Translations under genes and position numbers: made by a program
Part shown: positions 1-7,694 of the stretch, piece after piece
Layout of the letters: every line of letters starts with the position of its first letter
How positions within the stretch are numbered: the stretch's first letter is position 1
Source of the DNA: NORP181 sp047623555
GTDB taxonomy: Bacteria; Pseudomonadota; Alphaproteobacteria; Rhodobacterales; Rhodobacteraceae
DNA length: 29,510 bases
Direction: 5' to 3'
NCBI GenBank assembly: GCA_047623555.1
Contig: JBLHMP010000052.1
Coordinates: 1 to 29,510 of the forward strand
The notes under the pieces: model-generated
Databases searched by the model: none
Told to the model about the DNA's origin: nothing
What the model saw: the letters and a program-made list of their open reading frames with translations, nothing else

Positions 1-11
1 AATCCCCATAG

Positions 12-263
12 ACGCCACTGATCCACCAAGACCAACCCCGCGATTTCCCGCTTGAGCGCTTCTCCGACGCCAGGCAACGATACGCGTCACACAAACGTCA
101 GCGCGTGGCGTCCGAGAAACCTACACCCAAGCGGTCATTAGCCGCAAAGATCACCAAGGTCGGCAATGGGCCGTTCGTGAATGCCTATTGTCTCCCCGAT
201 GACCGACCAATGCTGCATCCAGCACATTCCAATCCAGAATTCGGAATTATGTCAAATTCTTAG
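12..263 (+). other. Open frame of unknown status running out of the left inverted repeat
   Basis: An open frame without ATG runs from a TAG at 9-11 to a TAG at 261-263 (83 codons; a GTG lies at 105-107). Its first 39 or so codons fall in the inverted repeat and its last 45 in unique sequence. The right-hand copy enters a different tail. This could be the 3' end of a gene interrupted by the repeat or a chance frame. No family is recognised. From 264 to 338, between this frame and the amidase stop, I see nothing. Confidence 0.2.
14..127 (+). repeat. Left copy of a 114-bp inverted repeat shared by both window ends
   Basis: Bases 14-127 are the exact reverse complement of 29397-29510, with no mismatch found when read base by base; identity stops at base 128. 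In the frame running from base 12 both copies encode the same peptide, containing FSDARQRYASHKRQRVASEK, and the frames diverge after it. It is therefore a copy of some repeated element, possibly the edge of a transposable element or its gene. The family is not recognised. The right copy runs to the last base, so its true length is unknown. Confidence 0.9.
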
Positions 264-338
264 TCGCCCACCGCCTGCATGAACAGATAATATTTCTTTC
301 GAACTTGATCGATATTCTTTCAGGTTCCGTTCTTTGTG

Positions 339-1766
339 TTAGCCACCTGTTCGAGGGTTGATGGGCAACTGCGTTGAAATTCCAACAGCCTGTTCAAATC
401 GCTTAGCCGTGCGCAATAGGAATGCTTCGCCCCTCGGCTTGCCCATGATCTGCACACCGACAGGCAGCCCTTCGGATGTAAATCCGCACGGGACACTTAT
501 TGTTGGACAAGCTGTCATCGTGAGGGCGAAGGTGATCGAGAACCAATCAATGTAAGTCTCACAGGGCTTTCCATCGATTTCGGTCACATAGCGCTGCTCG
601 ACCGGAAATGGCGCGATGGATGCTGCGGGGCAAATAAGAAAGTCGTGGGTTTCAAAGAACGCGATAACTTTCTTATATAGCTCGATCCGAACGCGTTCTG
701 CCTCAAATATTTGTGACGGCTTGATGTTCAATCCGCGCTCAATATTACCAATTATTTCTGGTGCTATCTTATCGCGGTGCTGCGCCAAAATCGGTTCCAT
801 CAGGGTGGCGAACAGAACTGCACGAAGTGTTTGGAACGCCTCAAGTACGCCAGAAAAGTCGGGGATGTCATCTGTTACATCTGCGCCAAAATCGCCGAAT
901 ATCGATGCGGCCCCGCCGCAAACCTCGGCTATTTCTTTCTCCATCGAAACGATTGAAAGATCGTGGCTAAAAGCAACACGCTTTGGCATACCTGCTTTTT
1001 GTAACGCGGCCACGAAGGATGGTCCCGAATGATCAAAAGACAGTGGATCGTCAATTTGTTGGCCAACACCCGCATCCAGCATCAACGCCAAATCATCAAC
1101 ATTGCGCGCCATTGGCCCTTCTACCCAAAGCGTATCCATCGATGGCAAACGGGTGCCCCGAGGCACGCGGCCCGGCCCCGGACGCAAGCCAACAATGCCA
1201 TTAAATGCAGCAGGTGTGCGCAGGCTGCCCCCCAGATCATTGCCTGTCGCCAACCAAACTGATCCGCTGGCAAGTGCCGCAGATGACCCGCCAGACGATC
1301 CGCCCGCGCTTTTGCGTAAATCCCACGGGTTACGTGTTGTGCCATTGACTGGATTGAACGTGTTGCCGCCTGCCCATTCAGGCACATTAGATTTGGCCAC
1401 AGCAATTGCGCCATTGCTTTCCAACTGCCTAACGGTTGCGTCGGAATGTTTGGCAACATTATCGGCAAAGATTGGTGACCCATAAGTGGTTAAGACACCG
1501 CCCAGATCGTTGTAGTCTTTCACCGCGATAGGCAGGCCACATAGCGATTTTGGATTTTTCGCGTGTGCATCTATGTCCAATGACTTCGCTTGCGCGCGAG
1601 CTTGCTCAAAACAGTGAATAGGTAGTGCATTCACTTTGTCATCGACAGCTTCAATGCGCTGTATCGAGGCCTCAACGAGTTCAAGTGGAGACACTTCTTT
1701 AGAGCGGAGACGAGCGACGGCTTCGGTTGCGGTCAACTTAATGAATTCGTTGGTCATATCGCTCAT
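339..1766 (-). CDS. Amidase-signature family hydrolase
   Basis: This is a 475-residue cytoplasmic amidohydrolase of the amidase-signature family, which cleaves carboxylic amides with a Ser-cisSer-Lys triad. The triad is visible: Lys83 in PIAVKD, cis-Ser157 in the GGSSGGS motif and nucleophile Ser181 in GNDLGGSLRTP. The spacing of 24 residues between the two serines matches fatty-acid amide hydrolase. GND replaces the more usual GTD before the nucleophile motif. Length is normal for the family and no signal peptide is seen. The ATG at 1766 has AGGA about eight bases upstream, which supports this start. The gene stands alone. The substrate cannot be read from sequence. A GatA subunit is unlikely because no gatB or gatC is adjacent. 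Confidence 0.9.
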   Translation of the reverse strand: MSDMTNEFIKLTATEAVARLRSKEVSPLELVEASIQRIEAVDDKVNALPIHCFEQARAQAKSLDIDAHAKNPKSLCGLPIAVKDYNDLGGVLTTYGSPIFADNVAKHSDATVRQLESNGAIAVAKSNVPEWAGGNTFNPVNGTTRNPWDLRKSAGGSSGGSSAALASGSVWLATGNDLGGSLRTPAAFNGIVGLRPGPGRVPRGTRLPSMDTLWVEGPMARNVDDLALMLDAGVGQQIDDPLSFDHSGPSFVAALQKAGMPKRVAFSHDLSIVSMEKEIAEVCGGAASIFGDFGADVTDDIPDFSGVLEAFQTLRAVLFATLMEPILAQHRDKIAPEIIGNIERGLNIKPSQIFEAERVRIELYKKVIAFFETHDFLICPAASIAPFPVEQRYVTEIDGKPCETYIDWFSITFALTMTACPTISVPCGFTSEGLPVGVQIMGKPRGEAFLLRTAKRFEQAVGISTQLPINPRTGG

Positions 1767-1975
1767 CGTGGTGTCCTGACTTTGTGCAGTTCAAACTTGA
1801 AAATCATACTTCACAAATAGATGCCGACAAAGGTCAAGATAGTATACCGCTATTTTTCTGTACCGGTTGTGAAGGACGGTTTGTCCGCCGACCAACGTTT
1901 CAACTGAAAAAATGCTGCGCAACGCATGAATGGCAGCAATGACGGGCCGCACTGAAGCACCTTGAAGTCGTTGGC

Positions 1976-2093
1976 TTAATACGCCCGATATACTGTCCTC
2001 CAAGACACGCCAAGCAACGCTGGATTCTCCGTCAACTTCTTCCCCCGCAGCCTACGATTGGTGATCTTCGCGTCATCGCCTTTTTTTGTGCAC
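1976..2093 (-). pseudogene. Possible remnant of a resolvase-type helix-turn-helix tail
   Basis: On the minus strand a short open tail ends at the TAA at 1978-1976. It reads as a basic stretch followed by NPALLGVSWRTVYRAY, which resembles the C-terminal HTH of serine resolvases (LGVSRxTVYR). An upstream stop leaves only about 36 residues, so at best this is a fragment of an old transposon or invertase gene. The rest of 1767-2313 holds no convincing gene: a 70-codon TTG-initiated frame at 2003-1791 matches nothing I know. Confidence 0.2.
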
Positions 2094-2313
2094 TACTTGT
2101 AAACGCCGTAAGATTTCGGGGGCTCAGGTTACAGAGGGAAAATCGCCAAGCCAAACAAAGTTAAACCCCAAGCATGTCTCAACGACGTAGTCGGTCGAAT
2201 TGCTAATCACAAGATCAGTCGACTCGACGAGCTGATGCTCTGGCGCTACGCTCGAATAGCAACAGACATACGCTGAACAGGGCCTGAGCGCCCTCACCGG
2301 AAGGTCATGTATC

Positions 2314-2577
2314 ATGAGCAGAAAGCCTGAGCCAGAAACGCTCAAAGTCCACGATTGGGATCTGCCATCATGGGTGGCTGACGAGTCAGCGGATCGCACA
2401 ACCCCGTACACTGAGGAACAACTCGATCTCCTTGTCGAAGGAACACTGGACGGTATTCGAGACACGGCTTCGTGGCAGAGCCTCGTTGACCAAGAAGGAG
2501 AGGATGAGGCCCGCCGGATATTGCGATCGTGCTTAATCATGAGAGACGAAAACGCCAGAAGGCTCTCTAGGCACTGA
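2314..2577 (+). CDS. Small acidic hypothetical protein
   Basis: An 87-residue frame opens at ATG 2314, preceded by GGAAGG at a workable distance. The protein is hydrophilic, rich in Glu, Asp and Arg, with a central helix-prone stretch (TEEQLDLLVEGTLDGIRD) and a second one near the C terminus. No membrane segment, signal peptide or metal motif is seen. No family is recognised. It is isolated between non-coding stretches. An opposite-strand frame over the same bases (2540-2124) is Ser/Arg-rich low-quality translation and looks like a shadow. Codon use and composition make the plus-strand frame the more protein-like one. Confidence 0.45.
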   Translation: MSRKPEPETLKVHDWDLPSWVADESADRTTPYTEEQLDLLVEGTLDGIRDTASWQSLVDQEGEDEARRILRSCLIMRDENARRLSRH

Positions 2578-2742
2578 GACTATCCATGATCGTTGACTTC
2601 CTGACAGCTGCGCCCGTCATGCCACGGCCCTACGCTCAGACATGAACGCAGCTGGTGCCCTTAGTCTGCAGTAGGGTGGGTTCGCCGGGCGCTCACTCTA
2701 CCGCATTGATTTTAAGTAGTTTCTCTACACGACTCGTCAAAC

Positions 2743-2763
2743 GTTGAGGTGGCGTTGAGGTAA
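2743..2763 (+). repeat. Direct repeat copy 1, candidate integrase arm site
   Basis: GTTGAGGTGGCGTTGAGGTA, itself two GTTGAGGT units 11 bp apart, occurs here and again at 3014-3033. The following bases also agree (AAAACGCG against ACGCG). The copies flank the tRNA fragment, as arm-type integrase or excisionase sites would. The function is inferred. Confidence 0.6.
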
Positions 2764-2826
2764 AACGCGCGCGCAAAAGTCCAACTGTTTAAGTCGGGTT
2801 TTAAGCATTTGATAACGTTTAGTTTT

Positions 2827-2874
2827 TGGTTGCGGGAGTAGGATTTGAACCTACGACCTTCAGGTTATGAGCCT
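2827..2874 (-). tRNA. 3' fragment of an initiator-type tRNA-Met (CAU), likely attachment site
   Basis: Read on the minus strand from 2874 to 2827 the sequence gives the 3' strand of an anticodon arm with anticodon CAT, CCTGAAGG, a complete T arm with GTTCAAATC, and an acceptor strand ending in CCCGCAACCA with encoded CCA. The CTCATAA loop and CAACCA end fit initiator tRNA. Upstream of the anticodon stem (2875 onwards) the expected D arm and 5' acceptor strand are missing and AT-rich unrelated sequence begins. Such 3' halves are left at the far end of elements that integrate into tRNA genes. It is not a functional tRNA. Confidence 0.85.
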
Positions 2875-3013
2875 AAATCTCAATGATTCCAATAAGTTAA
2901 CAATATCAACGACTTGTATGATAAGCGTTTGAAATCGCAAGATATAGATTCCGGCACTCACCGTCTTTGGGCGACATTCGACGATACAGACCGCGCGAAA
3001 ACGTCTTTCAAGG

Positions 3014-3033
3014 GTTGAGGTGGCGTTGAGGTA
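3014..3033 (+). repeat. Direct repeat copy 2, candidate integrase arm site
   Basis: Second exact copy of GTTGAGGTGGCGTTGAGGTA in the same orientation as the copy at 2743, on the other side of the tRNA fragment. See that entry for the interpretation. Confidence 0.6.
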
Positions 3034-3226
3034 ACGCGATTCAGCAGAAGATCAGAAACGTAAGCATTTTGCCTTCGATGAGATGGCGGCTACTGATTGA
3101 AACCCGCCAGAAATCCCACACGAATGTTTTGGCAAATATCTGGCGATCACAAATCCAAACATTCGGATGACGCGTTGTGGCGCCGGAGCACAGGTGAAAA
3201 TTGCCCGTCAAACGGCCAAATTGCCC

Positions 3227-4081
3227 TCAGATTTCATATGCCTGCAAGTCTTCCACGATCCCCGCTTCACCACTGAAATGTTCGGCAAGATCAGCGGTCG
3301 CAGCGGTATGGCTTGCTTCGCCGTCCATATGGATGCGGAAATGGGTGAGATACAGCCGCTTCACGCCTGCGCTTTCTGCCATGCGGGCGACTTCCCCGGG
3401 GTCCGGGCTCATCGCCATTAGCGATGGGTGTACCTGTTCGCCACTGCCGCGATAACACCAGTGAAGCAGGAAATCTGCATCCTGACACAGGGCCGTAACC
3501 TGATCGTTGATACCCGTATCGCCGGAATAGACAAATTTCCGCCCGTCCTGTTCGATCGAGAAAGCAAGGCATTCCAGAATTGGCTGGGCATGAGTCGCCT
3601 GGGCACAGTTTAGCGTCCAGCCGTCACCCTCAAGGGTAAACCCGGGTTCAATTTCGGTGATTTCAGGGCTGGGCCAGAGGCGCGGCAAGGTTCCTCCGCG
3701 GGCAACCCATACCTGTTGGCTCTGCGGTAGTTCGGTCCGTGCCCGAAGATCGTTTTGCAGAACACCATCGGGTCCGAAATAGCCTTGGTTGATGGCTAGC
3801 AGCGGGCGCGGGCCGAATACCCTGATTGGTTTGCCACCTTCATCCCAGGCTGCATGAACCAGCCGGGCATAATCCATCATGTGATCCGAGTGGTAGTGGG
3901 TAAAGAATATATGCGTGATTTCGGCTGGTAATCTGCCCGAGCGGATCAGGTTGTCGACGACACCGCCACCACAGTCGAACAGGATCCTGTCGTTGCCGAT
4001 TTCCAGCAGATAACCGGTAGAGGCGCGTCGGACATAAGCTTCGGGAGAGCCGGAGCCCAGAATCGTCAGTTTCATCGTCAT
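3227..4081 (-). CDS. Metallo-beta-lactamase-fold hydrolase (RNase Z/lactonase-like)
   Basis: A 284-residue cytoplasmic metallohydrolase. The two-metal site is complete: H62, H64, D66 and H67 in THYHSDH, then H164, D188 in YSGDTG and H247 in LTHF. The N-terminal LTILGSGSPEA and the late histidine resemble RNase Z-like and arylsulfatase-type MBL proteins, a group that includes lactonases, phosphodiesterases and alkylsulfatases. Its ATG overlaps the sulfatase TGA by four bases (ATGA), so the two are translationally coupled and probably act on one substrate. A role opening a lactone or cleaving an ester after the sulfatase is inference. A housekeeping RNase Z is unlikely given the operon. Confidence 0.88.
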   Translation of the reverse strand: MTMKLTILGSGSPEAYVRRASTGYLLEIGNDRILFDCGGGVVDNLIRSGRLPAEITHIFFTHYHSDHMMDYARLVHAAWDEGGKPIRVFGPRPLLAINQGYFGPDGVLQNDLRARTELPQSQQVWVARGGTLPRLWPSPEITEIEPGFTLEGDGWTLNCAQATHAQPILECLAFSIEQDGRKFVYSGDTGINDQVTALCQDADFLLHWCYRGSGEQVHPSLMAMSPDPGEVARMAESAGVKRLYLTHFRIHMDGEASHTAATADLAEHFSGEAGIVEDLQAYEI

Positions 4082-5514
4082 GTTGTTACCTTTGGTGGGG
4101 GAGTTGCGCCCGGTGCGCCCAGTTTCACGGCAGCGTCTCGTCCGCCCAAACGTTCGATCAGGTCGGCCTGATCGGCAAATGCCTGTGCATCGACCGCATC
4201 GGGGTCGCAGATGGCGCGCAGGTCCGTCTGCATTGCGACCAGAGTGTCTGCATAGATTGGATCACTGGCAAGATCTGTCATTTCCTCGGGATCTGCTTCG
4301 AGGTCGAACAACTCGGGCGCAAAACCGATATAGTGGTTGTATTTAAAACGGCCTTTGCGCAGCATGAAGGCCCCAGAAACTGCTCCGGCGGCGTGGTATT
4401 CGCTGAAGATCACGCGGGATTTATCATCCGGTTCCCGCGCGATATTCTCCAATGAGCGGGCGCCGCCCACCCCGTTCAGGTCGGCCCCGAAATGGCTGGT
4501 TATCGTTGCCGAAAGGTCGATCAGGCTGACCGGTGTTTCACAGGTGCCTTTCGGCACATCCGGCCCGGCCATAATCATCGGCACCGAAACGCTTTCCTGA
4601 TACAGGTTCGATTTGCCCCAAAGTCCGCGCGCCCCAACATTGTCGCCATGATCAGACGTGTAGACGACCGTGGTATTGTCCATCATGCCGGAGGCCTGCA
4701 GCCCCGACAGTACCTCGCCGATATTGTAATCGAGCCAGGAACAGAGACCGTAGTAGGAAGCAATGGCCGACAGCCGCTCTTCCTCATCCGCAAACTTGGC
4801 TTCACTGTCCATGAACGCATTTTGTTTTTCCACCCACGGGTGGCGGACATAGCCATTGCGAGGGTGCAGTTTCACATCTGGCAAGCTGTTGACCGGATAG
4901 AGGTCATAGTATTCTTGCGGAACCACCAGCGGGAAATGCGGGGCGACCAGCCCGACATAGAGGCACCACGGGCGGTTATCGTCCGAAGCCGCGCGTTCCA
5001 TGAGCCACTGCTCTGTCCGTTTGGTGACCGCGGCGTCATAATCAGTGTATCTGCTGGTGCCGGGACCAATGTATTCACCCAGCATCCGGCCTTTGCCCAT
5101 GATGCGCTCATCTTCTTTTCGGATTGACGCCCATACCATGCCAACACCTCCAGCAACCATCATCGGGATATGTTCGGTGTCAAACCCGGCGGGGTCCTCT
5201 TCGGAGCGGTAGTGCAGTTTTCCAATGGAGTCGACCGGCACGCCTTTGGCCTGCAACGCATGACCCCAGCCGGGGATTTCACCAGTATAAGGCATCGCAT
5301 TATCCCAGAGTCGGGTCTGATGCACATAGCGGCCGGTTGCGAAACTCGCCCGCGCCGGAACGCAGATCGACGATGGGGTATAGGCGTCCGTGAACCTTGT
5401 ACCCCGTGCGGCCAATGCATCGAGGTTGGGTGTTCTTACGAAGGGATGCCCGGCACAGCCCATGGCCCGGGCCTGATGTTCATCGGACATGAGGATCAAA
5501 AAGTTGGACGTCAC
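4078..5514 (-). CDS. Type I sulfatase (formylglycine-dependent)
   Basis: A 478-residue sulfatase of the alkaline-phosphatase superfamily. Cys51 of CVPAR is the residue converted to formylglycine, and Arg55 completes the signature. Other active-site elements are D11 in LMSDEHQ, K99 and H101 in GKLHY, H193 in APHFP, D288-H289 in TSDHGD and K301 in GLWGKSN. The DHGD...GLWGKSNLYQESVSVPMI block resembles choline-sulfatase-type enzymes more than arylsulfatases. No signal peptide is seen, so it acts in the cytoplasm on an imported sulfate ester. Its start overlaps the marR stop by four bases. The maturase that converts the cysteine is not in this window. The precise substrate is unknown. Confidence 0.93.
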   Translation of the reverse strand: MTSNFLILMSDEHQARAMGCAGHPFVRTPNLDALAARGTRFTDAYTPSSICVPARASFATGRYVHQTRLWDNAMPYTGEIPGWGHALQAKGVPVDSIGKLHYRSEEDPAGFDTEHIPMMVAGGVGMVWASIRKEDERIMGKGRMLGEYIGPGTSRYTDYDAAVTKRTEQWLMERAASDDNRPWCLYVGLVAPHFPLVVPQEYYDLYPVNSLPDVKLHPRNGYVRHPWVEKQNAFMDSEAKFADEEERLSAIASYYGLCSWLDYNIGEVLSGLQASGMMDNTTVVYTSDHGDNVGARGLWGKSNLYQESVSVPMIMAGPDVPKGTCETPVSLIDLSATITSHFGADLNGVGGARSLENIAREPDDKSRVIFSEYHAAGAVSGAFMLRKGRFKYNHYIGFAPELFDLEADPEEMTDLASDPIYADTLVAMQTDLRAICDPDAVDAQAFADQADLIERLGGRDAAVKLGAPGATPPPKVTT

Positions 5515-5987
5515 GTCTGCGATTCCATTTCGTCAATCGCCAATTCCATTTTCTCCAAGGCAGAAAAAAGGGCTTTACGCTCGCTCGAAGTCATACTGTC
5601 CAAAAGATGCGCCTGACGATTGCGCATGTGTGGGCGGGCCTTTTCAAAGGCGGCATATCCCTTTTTGGTCATGTTAATCAGATGGGACCGGTGATCGGAA
5701 ACGCTTGGTTCGCTGCTCAACAGACCTTCTTTTATCATTCCCTTGACTGTGCGGCTGACCAGACCCTTGTCAATTTCCGTGCGTCTCGCGTACTCGGTTG
5801 GGGTGATTTTTCCGTAGATTTCTATCATCACCAGAATGCGCCACTGCGACAGCGAGATACCGGCAGATTCATTAAGAATTCTGGCAGCTTGCGCATTTAT
5901 CCTGGCATGCAGATGAGCCAGGCGAAAGGTCACCATCTGCCGCAGAGGAATTTCTGCTGTGACCTGTTCAAGTTTCATTTCTACCAT
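5511..5987 (-). CDS. MarR-family transcriptional regulator
   Basis: A 158-residue winged-helix regulator. The HTH lies at about residues 45-95 (LSQWRILVMIEIYGKITPTE, then EIDKGLVSRTVKGMIKEGLL) and the wing contains SDHRSHLINMT. Helical dimerisation segments occupy both ends. The start may be either ATG 5987 or the ATG three codons later (MKLEQV). It is the first gene of a minus-strand operon with the sulfatase and the MBL hydrolase and diverges from tctC. Two MarR-type palindromes lie in the gap between, so it probably represses both directions until a pathway ligand binds, as MarR proteins commonly do. Confidence 0.92.
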   Translation of the reverse strand: MVEMKLEQVTAEIPLRQMVTFRLAHLHARINAQAARILNESAGISLSQWRILVMIEIYGKITPTEYARRTEIDKGLVSRTVKGMIKEGLLSSEPSVSDHRSHLINMTKKGYAAFEKARPHMRNRQAHLLDSMTSSERKALFSALEKMELAIDEMESQT

Positions 5988-6029
5988 TTGTCTCTTCCCG
6001 GAGTGTTGATCCGAGCCTGGCAGATTTTG

Positions 6030-6043
6030 GTTGACTGGTCAAC
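6030..6043. promoter_or_regulatory. MarR-type operator 1
   Basis: GTTGACTGGTCAAC is a perfect 6+6 palindrome with a two-base centre, between the divergent marR and tctC genes. Its centre is 20 bp, or two helical turns, from the second palindrome. Both embed TTGAC, so binding could cover a -35 element. Assignment to this MarR protein is inferred from position. Confidence 0.75.
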
Positions 6044-6048
6044 TTTAT

Positions 6049-6064
6049 AGTTGACGCATCAACT
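6049..6064. promoter_or_regulatory. MarR-type operator 2
   Basis: AGTTGACGCATCAACT has perfect AGTTGA/TCAACT arms around a four-base centre and shares the GTTGA half-site with operator 1. It lies about 49 bp before the tctC start. A further lone GTTGAT half-site is at 6005-6010. Confidence 0.75.
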
Positions 6065-6112
6065 AATTCTGTGCAGGCTTGGGGAAACACGAAACTTTCA
6101 GGGAGGAAGATC

Positions 6113-7063
6113 ATGTTTCGCATTCTCAGGGCAAGTGTCGCGGCACTTGGTATCGCGGCAATGGCAACCGGCGCGTTTGCTGCCGACTGGACCCCGCCGG
6201 GTCCGATCAAAATGATGATCGCGTTTCGGGCCGGAGGCGGTGCCGACACCCAGGCACGTCTGATTGCCGAGGCACTGGAGGCCAAGATGGGATGGAAATT
6301 CATCCCCGAGCAAGTCACGGGCAAAGGTGGTCTGAACCTGGCGGCAGCCATGAAAGGCCAGCCGAATGACGGCACGGTCATTGGCATCGTCGTAACCGAA
6401 ACGCTTGGCTATAACATGGCCGCTGCCAAAGCTGGAATGACCCCCGCGGACTTTACCGGTATCACCACCACCGCCGGGTTTCAGATGGGGATTGTCTCGT
6501 TATCATCCAAAGGCTGGAAAACCTTCGATGACGTGGTCGCCGCAGCGAAAGGTGGTCAGGAAATCCGCTTTGGTGTGATGAGTCCGAAACTCGGTGATAT
6601 CGTCTATCTTCTGGGCAAATCGCAGGGCGTCGAATTCAACATCGTTCCCCTCAAGGGCGGCAAAGCGGTGATGAATGGCGTCAACGCAGGCGATCTGGAC
6701 ATCGGCTTTATGGCCGGAATCCAAGGCAAAGGCGTGGCCGCAGGTGATCTGGTCAACCTTGCCTCTGGACTATCGGTTCCGTTGATTCAGACACCCGATG
6801 CACCAACACTGGCCGATTTGGGCGTACCCTTTAACGGTGATGGATATTTCGTGTTTATAGCGCCTGCCGGTGTTCCGGCCGAAGCCCGCGACGCCCTTGC
6901 TGCTGCGATTGCCGGCGTTGCGCGAGACGAAAGCACCAAAGCCGGTGGTATCATTAAGAAGGCATTCGGTGGATCGGCCACTATTTCCAGCGAGGAATTG
7001 ACGGCACTTCTGGCCGGTGAGTACGCCAATGCTGGTGATCTTCTGGCGGCATCGAGCGAATAA
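6113..7063 (+). CDS. tctC: TTT transporter periplasmic substrate-binding protein, TctC family
   Basis: A 316-residue Bug/TctC-type solute receptor that captures a carboxylate in the periplasm and delivers it to TctAB. ATG 6113 is chosen over an in-frame ATG at 6071 because GGGAGGAAG sits just upstream and because it opens directly into a signal peptide (MFRILRASVAALGIAAMATG, cleavage likely after AFA before ADW). The mature protein shows the TctC pattern: IKMMIAFRAGGGADTQAR near the N terminus, VTGKGGLN, and the GVP-type loop FIAPAGVPAEARDAL near residue 255. It is the first gene of a plus-strand operon with tctB, tctA and the ComA-like gene, downstream of the MarR operators. TctC specificity cannot be read by eye; a sulfonated or hydroxylated carboxylate is inferred from the neighbours. 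Confidence 0.92.
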   Translation: MFRILRASVAALGIAAMATGAFAADWTPPGPIKMMIAFRAGGGADTQARLIAEALEAKMGWKFIPEQVTGKGGLNLAAAMKGQPNDGTVIGIVVTETLGYNMAAAKAGMTPADFTGITTTAGFQMGIVSLSSKGWKTFDDVVAAAKGGQEIRFGVMSPKLGDIVYLLGKSQGVEFNIVPLKGGKAVMNGVNAGDLDIGFMAGIQGKGVAAGDLVNLASGLSVPLIQTPDAPTLADLGVPFNGDGYFVFIAPAGVPAEARDALAAAIAGVARDESTKAGGIIKKAFGGSATISSEELTALLAGEYANAGDLLAASSE

Positions 7064-7097
7064 CAAGGACTTCGCGGGCCCGGAGTCTCCGAGCCCA

Positions 7098-7694
7098 ATG
7101 CCCCAAACGAGAGGGCCCAGTTTGTTTATTCCCGTCAAATCGCGAAGCAATCTCGTTCTGGGCCTTGTGTGTCTCGCATTCGCGCTGGTTCTGCTTGTTG
7201 TCTGGATTCCTCTGGATACAGAAACGGGTCTGATCGAAAAAGTCCGCCGCCGCGTCGTGATTGGCGACGCGTTGGCCCCGAGCGTGGCCGCCGTATTCTT
7301 GGTGATTGGCGGTGTTGTTCTAATCATTTTTGAACGTAATGTGCCCCGGCAACCAAGAGTGACGGCAGGAAATCTGCGATTTATTGGGGCAATTTTCCTG
7401 ATCCTGACGATCAGCCTTGTTATTATGCGCTACGCCGGGCCTGTTGCAGTCAACATCGCTAACGTTTTTGCGGGTGAACCGCTGGAATACCGCCTGTTGC
7501 GCGACACGGCACCTTGGAAATACATTGGTTACTTCCTTGGTGGCATCGTGATGATCGCCGGGTTGATCAGTCTGATCGAAGGGCGGATCAACACCAAAAT
7601 CCTGTTAGTCTCGATGGTTGCAGTTCTTGCTCTCATCGCGATCTACGATTTACCCTTCGAAGACCTTCTGTTGCCCCCGAACGGCGACGTTTGA
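7098..7694 (+). CDS. tctB: TTT transporter small membrane subunit, TctB family
   Basis: About 198 residues with four hydrophobic segments in the TctB arrangement: one after the N terminus (LVLGLVCLAFALVLLVVW), one at APSVAAVFLVIGGVVLII, one at FIGAIFLILTISLVIM, and a C-terminal pair around YFLGGIVMIAGLISLI and ILLVSMVAVLALIAIY. ATG 7098 is preferred to an upstream in-frame start because the upstream part overlaps the tctC end and reads as non-protein; no strong ribosome site is seen for either. The stop shares one base with the tctA ATG (TGATG). It is the poorly conserved small subunit that pairs with TctA in the inner membrane. Confidence 0.85.
   Translation: MPQTRGPSLFIPVKSRSNLVLGLVCLAFALVLLVVWIPLDTETGLIEKVRRRVVIGDALAPSVAAVFLVIGGVVLIIFERNVPRQPRVTAGNLRFIGAIFLILTISLVIMRYAGPVAVNIANVFAGEPLEYRLLRDTAPWKYIGYFLGGIVMIAGLISLIEGRINTKILLVSMVAVLALIAIYDLPFEDLLLPPNGDV

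Larger units (their letters stand above)
2578..3226. other. Non-coding stretch holding a used tRNA attachment site
   Basis: No protein gene is supported here. The stretch contains the tRNA-Met 3' fragment (2827-2874) and two copies of a 20-bp direct repeat (2743 and 3014). A short plus-strand frame near 2942-3015 (about 25 codons ending in LWATFDDTDRAKTSFKG) may be a gene fragment but is too short to name. Bases 3192-3226 lie just beyond the MBL hydrolase stop and show a doubled AAATTGCCC, with no clear terminator. Confidence 0.5.

Noticed and set aside
339..1766. Amidase as GatA of the aminoacyl-tRNA amidotransferase
   Set aside because: No gatB or gatC nearby and an accessory-type setting; a stand-alone amidase is simpler.
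2124..2540. 138-codon minus-strand frame
   Set aside because: Ser/Arg-rich translation opposite the more protein-like frame at 2314-2577.
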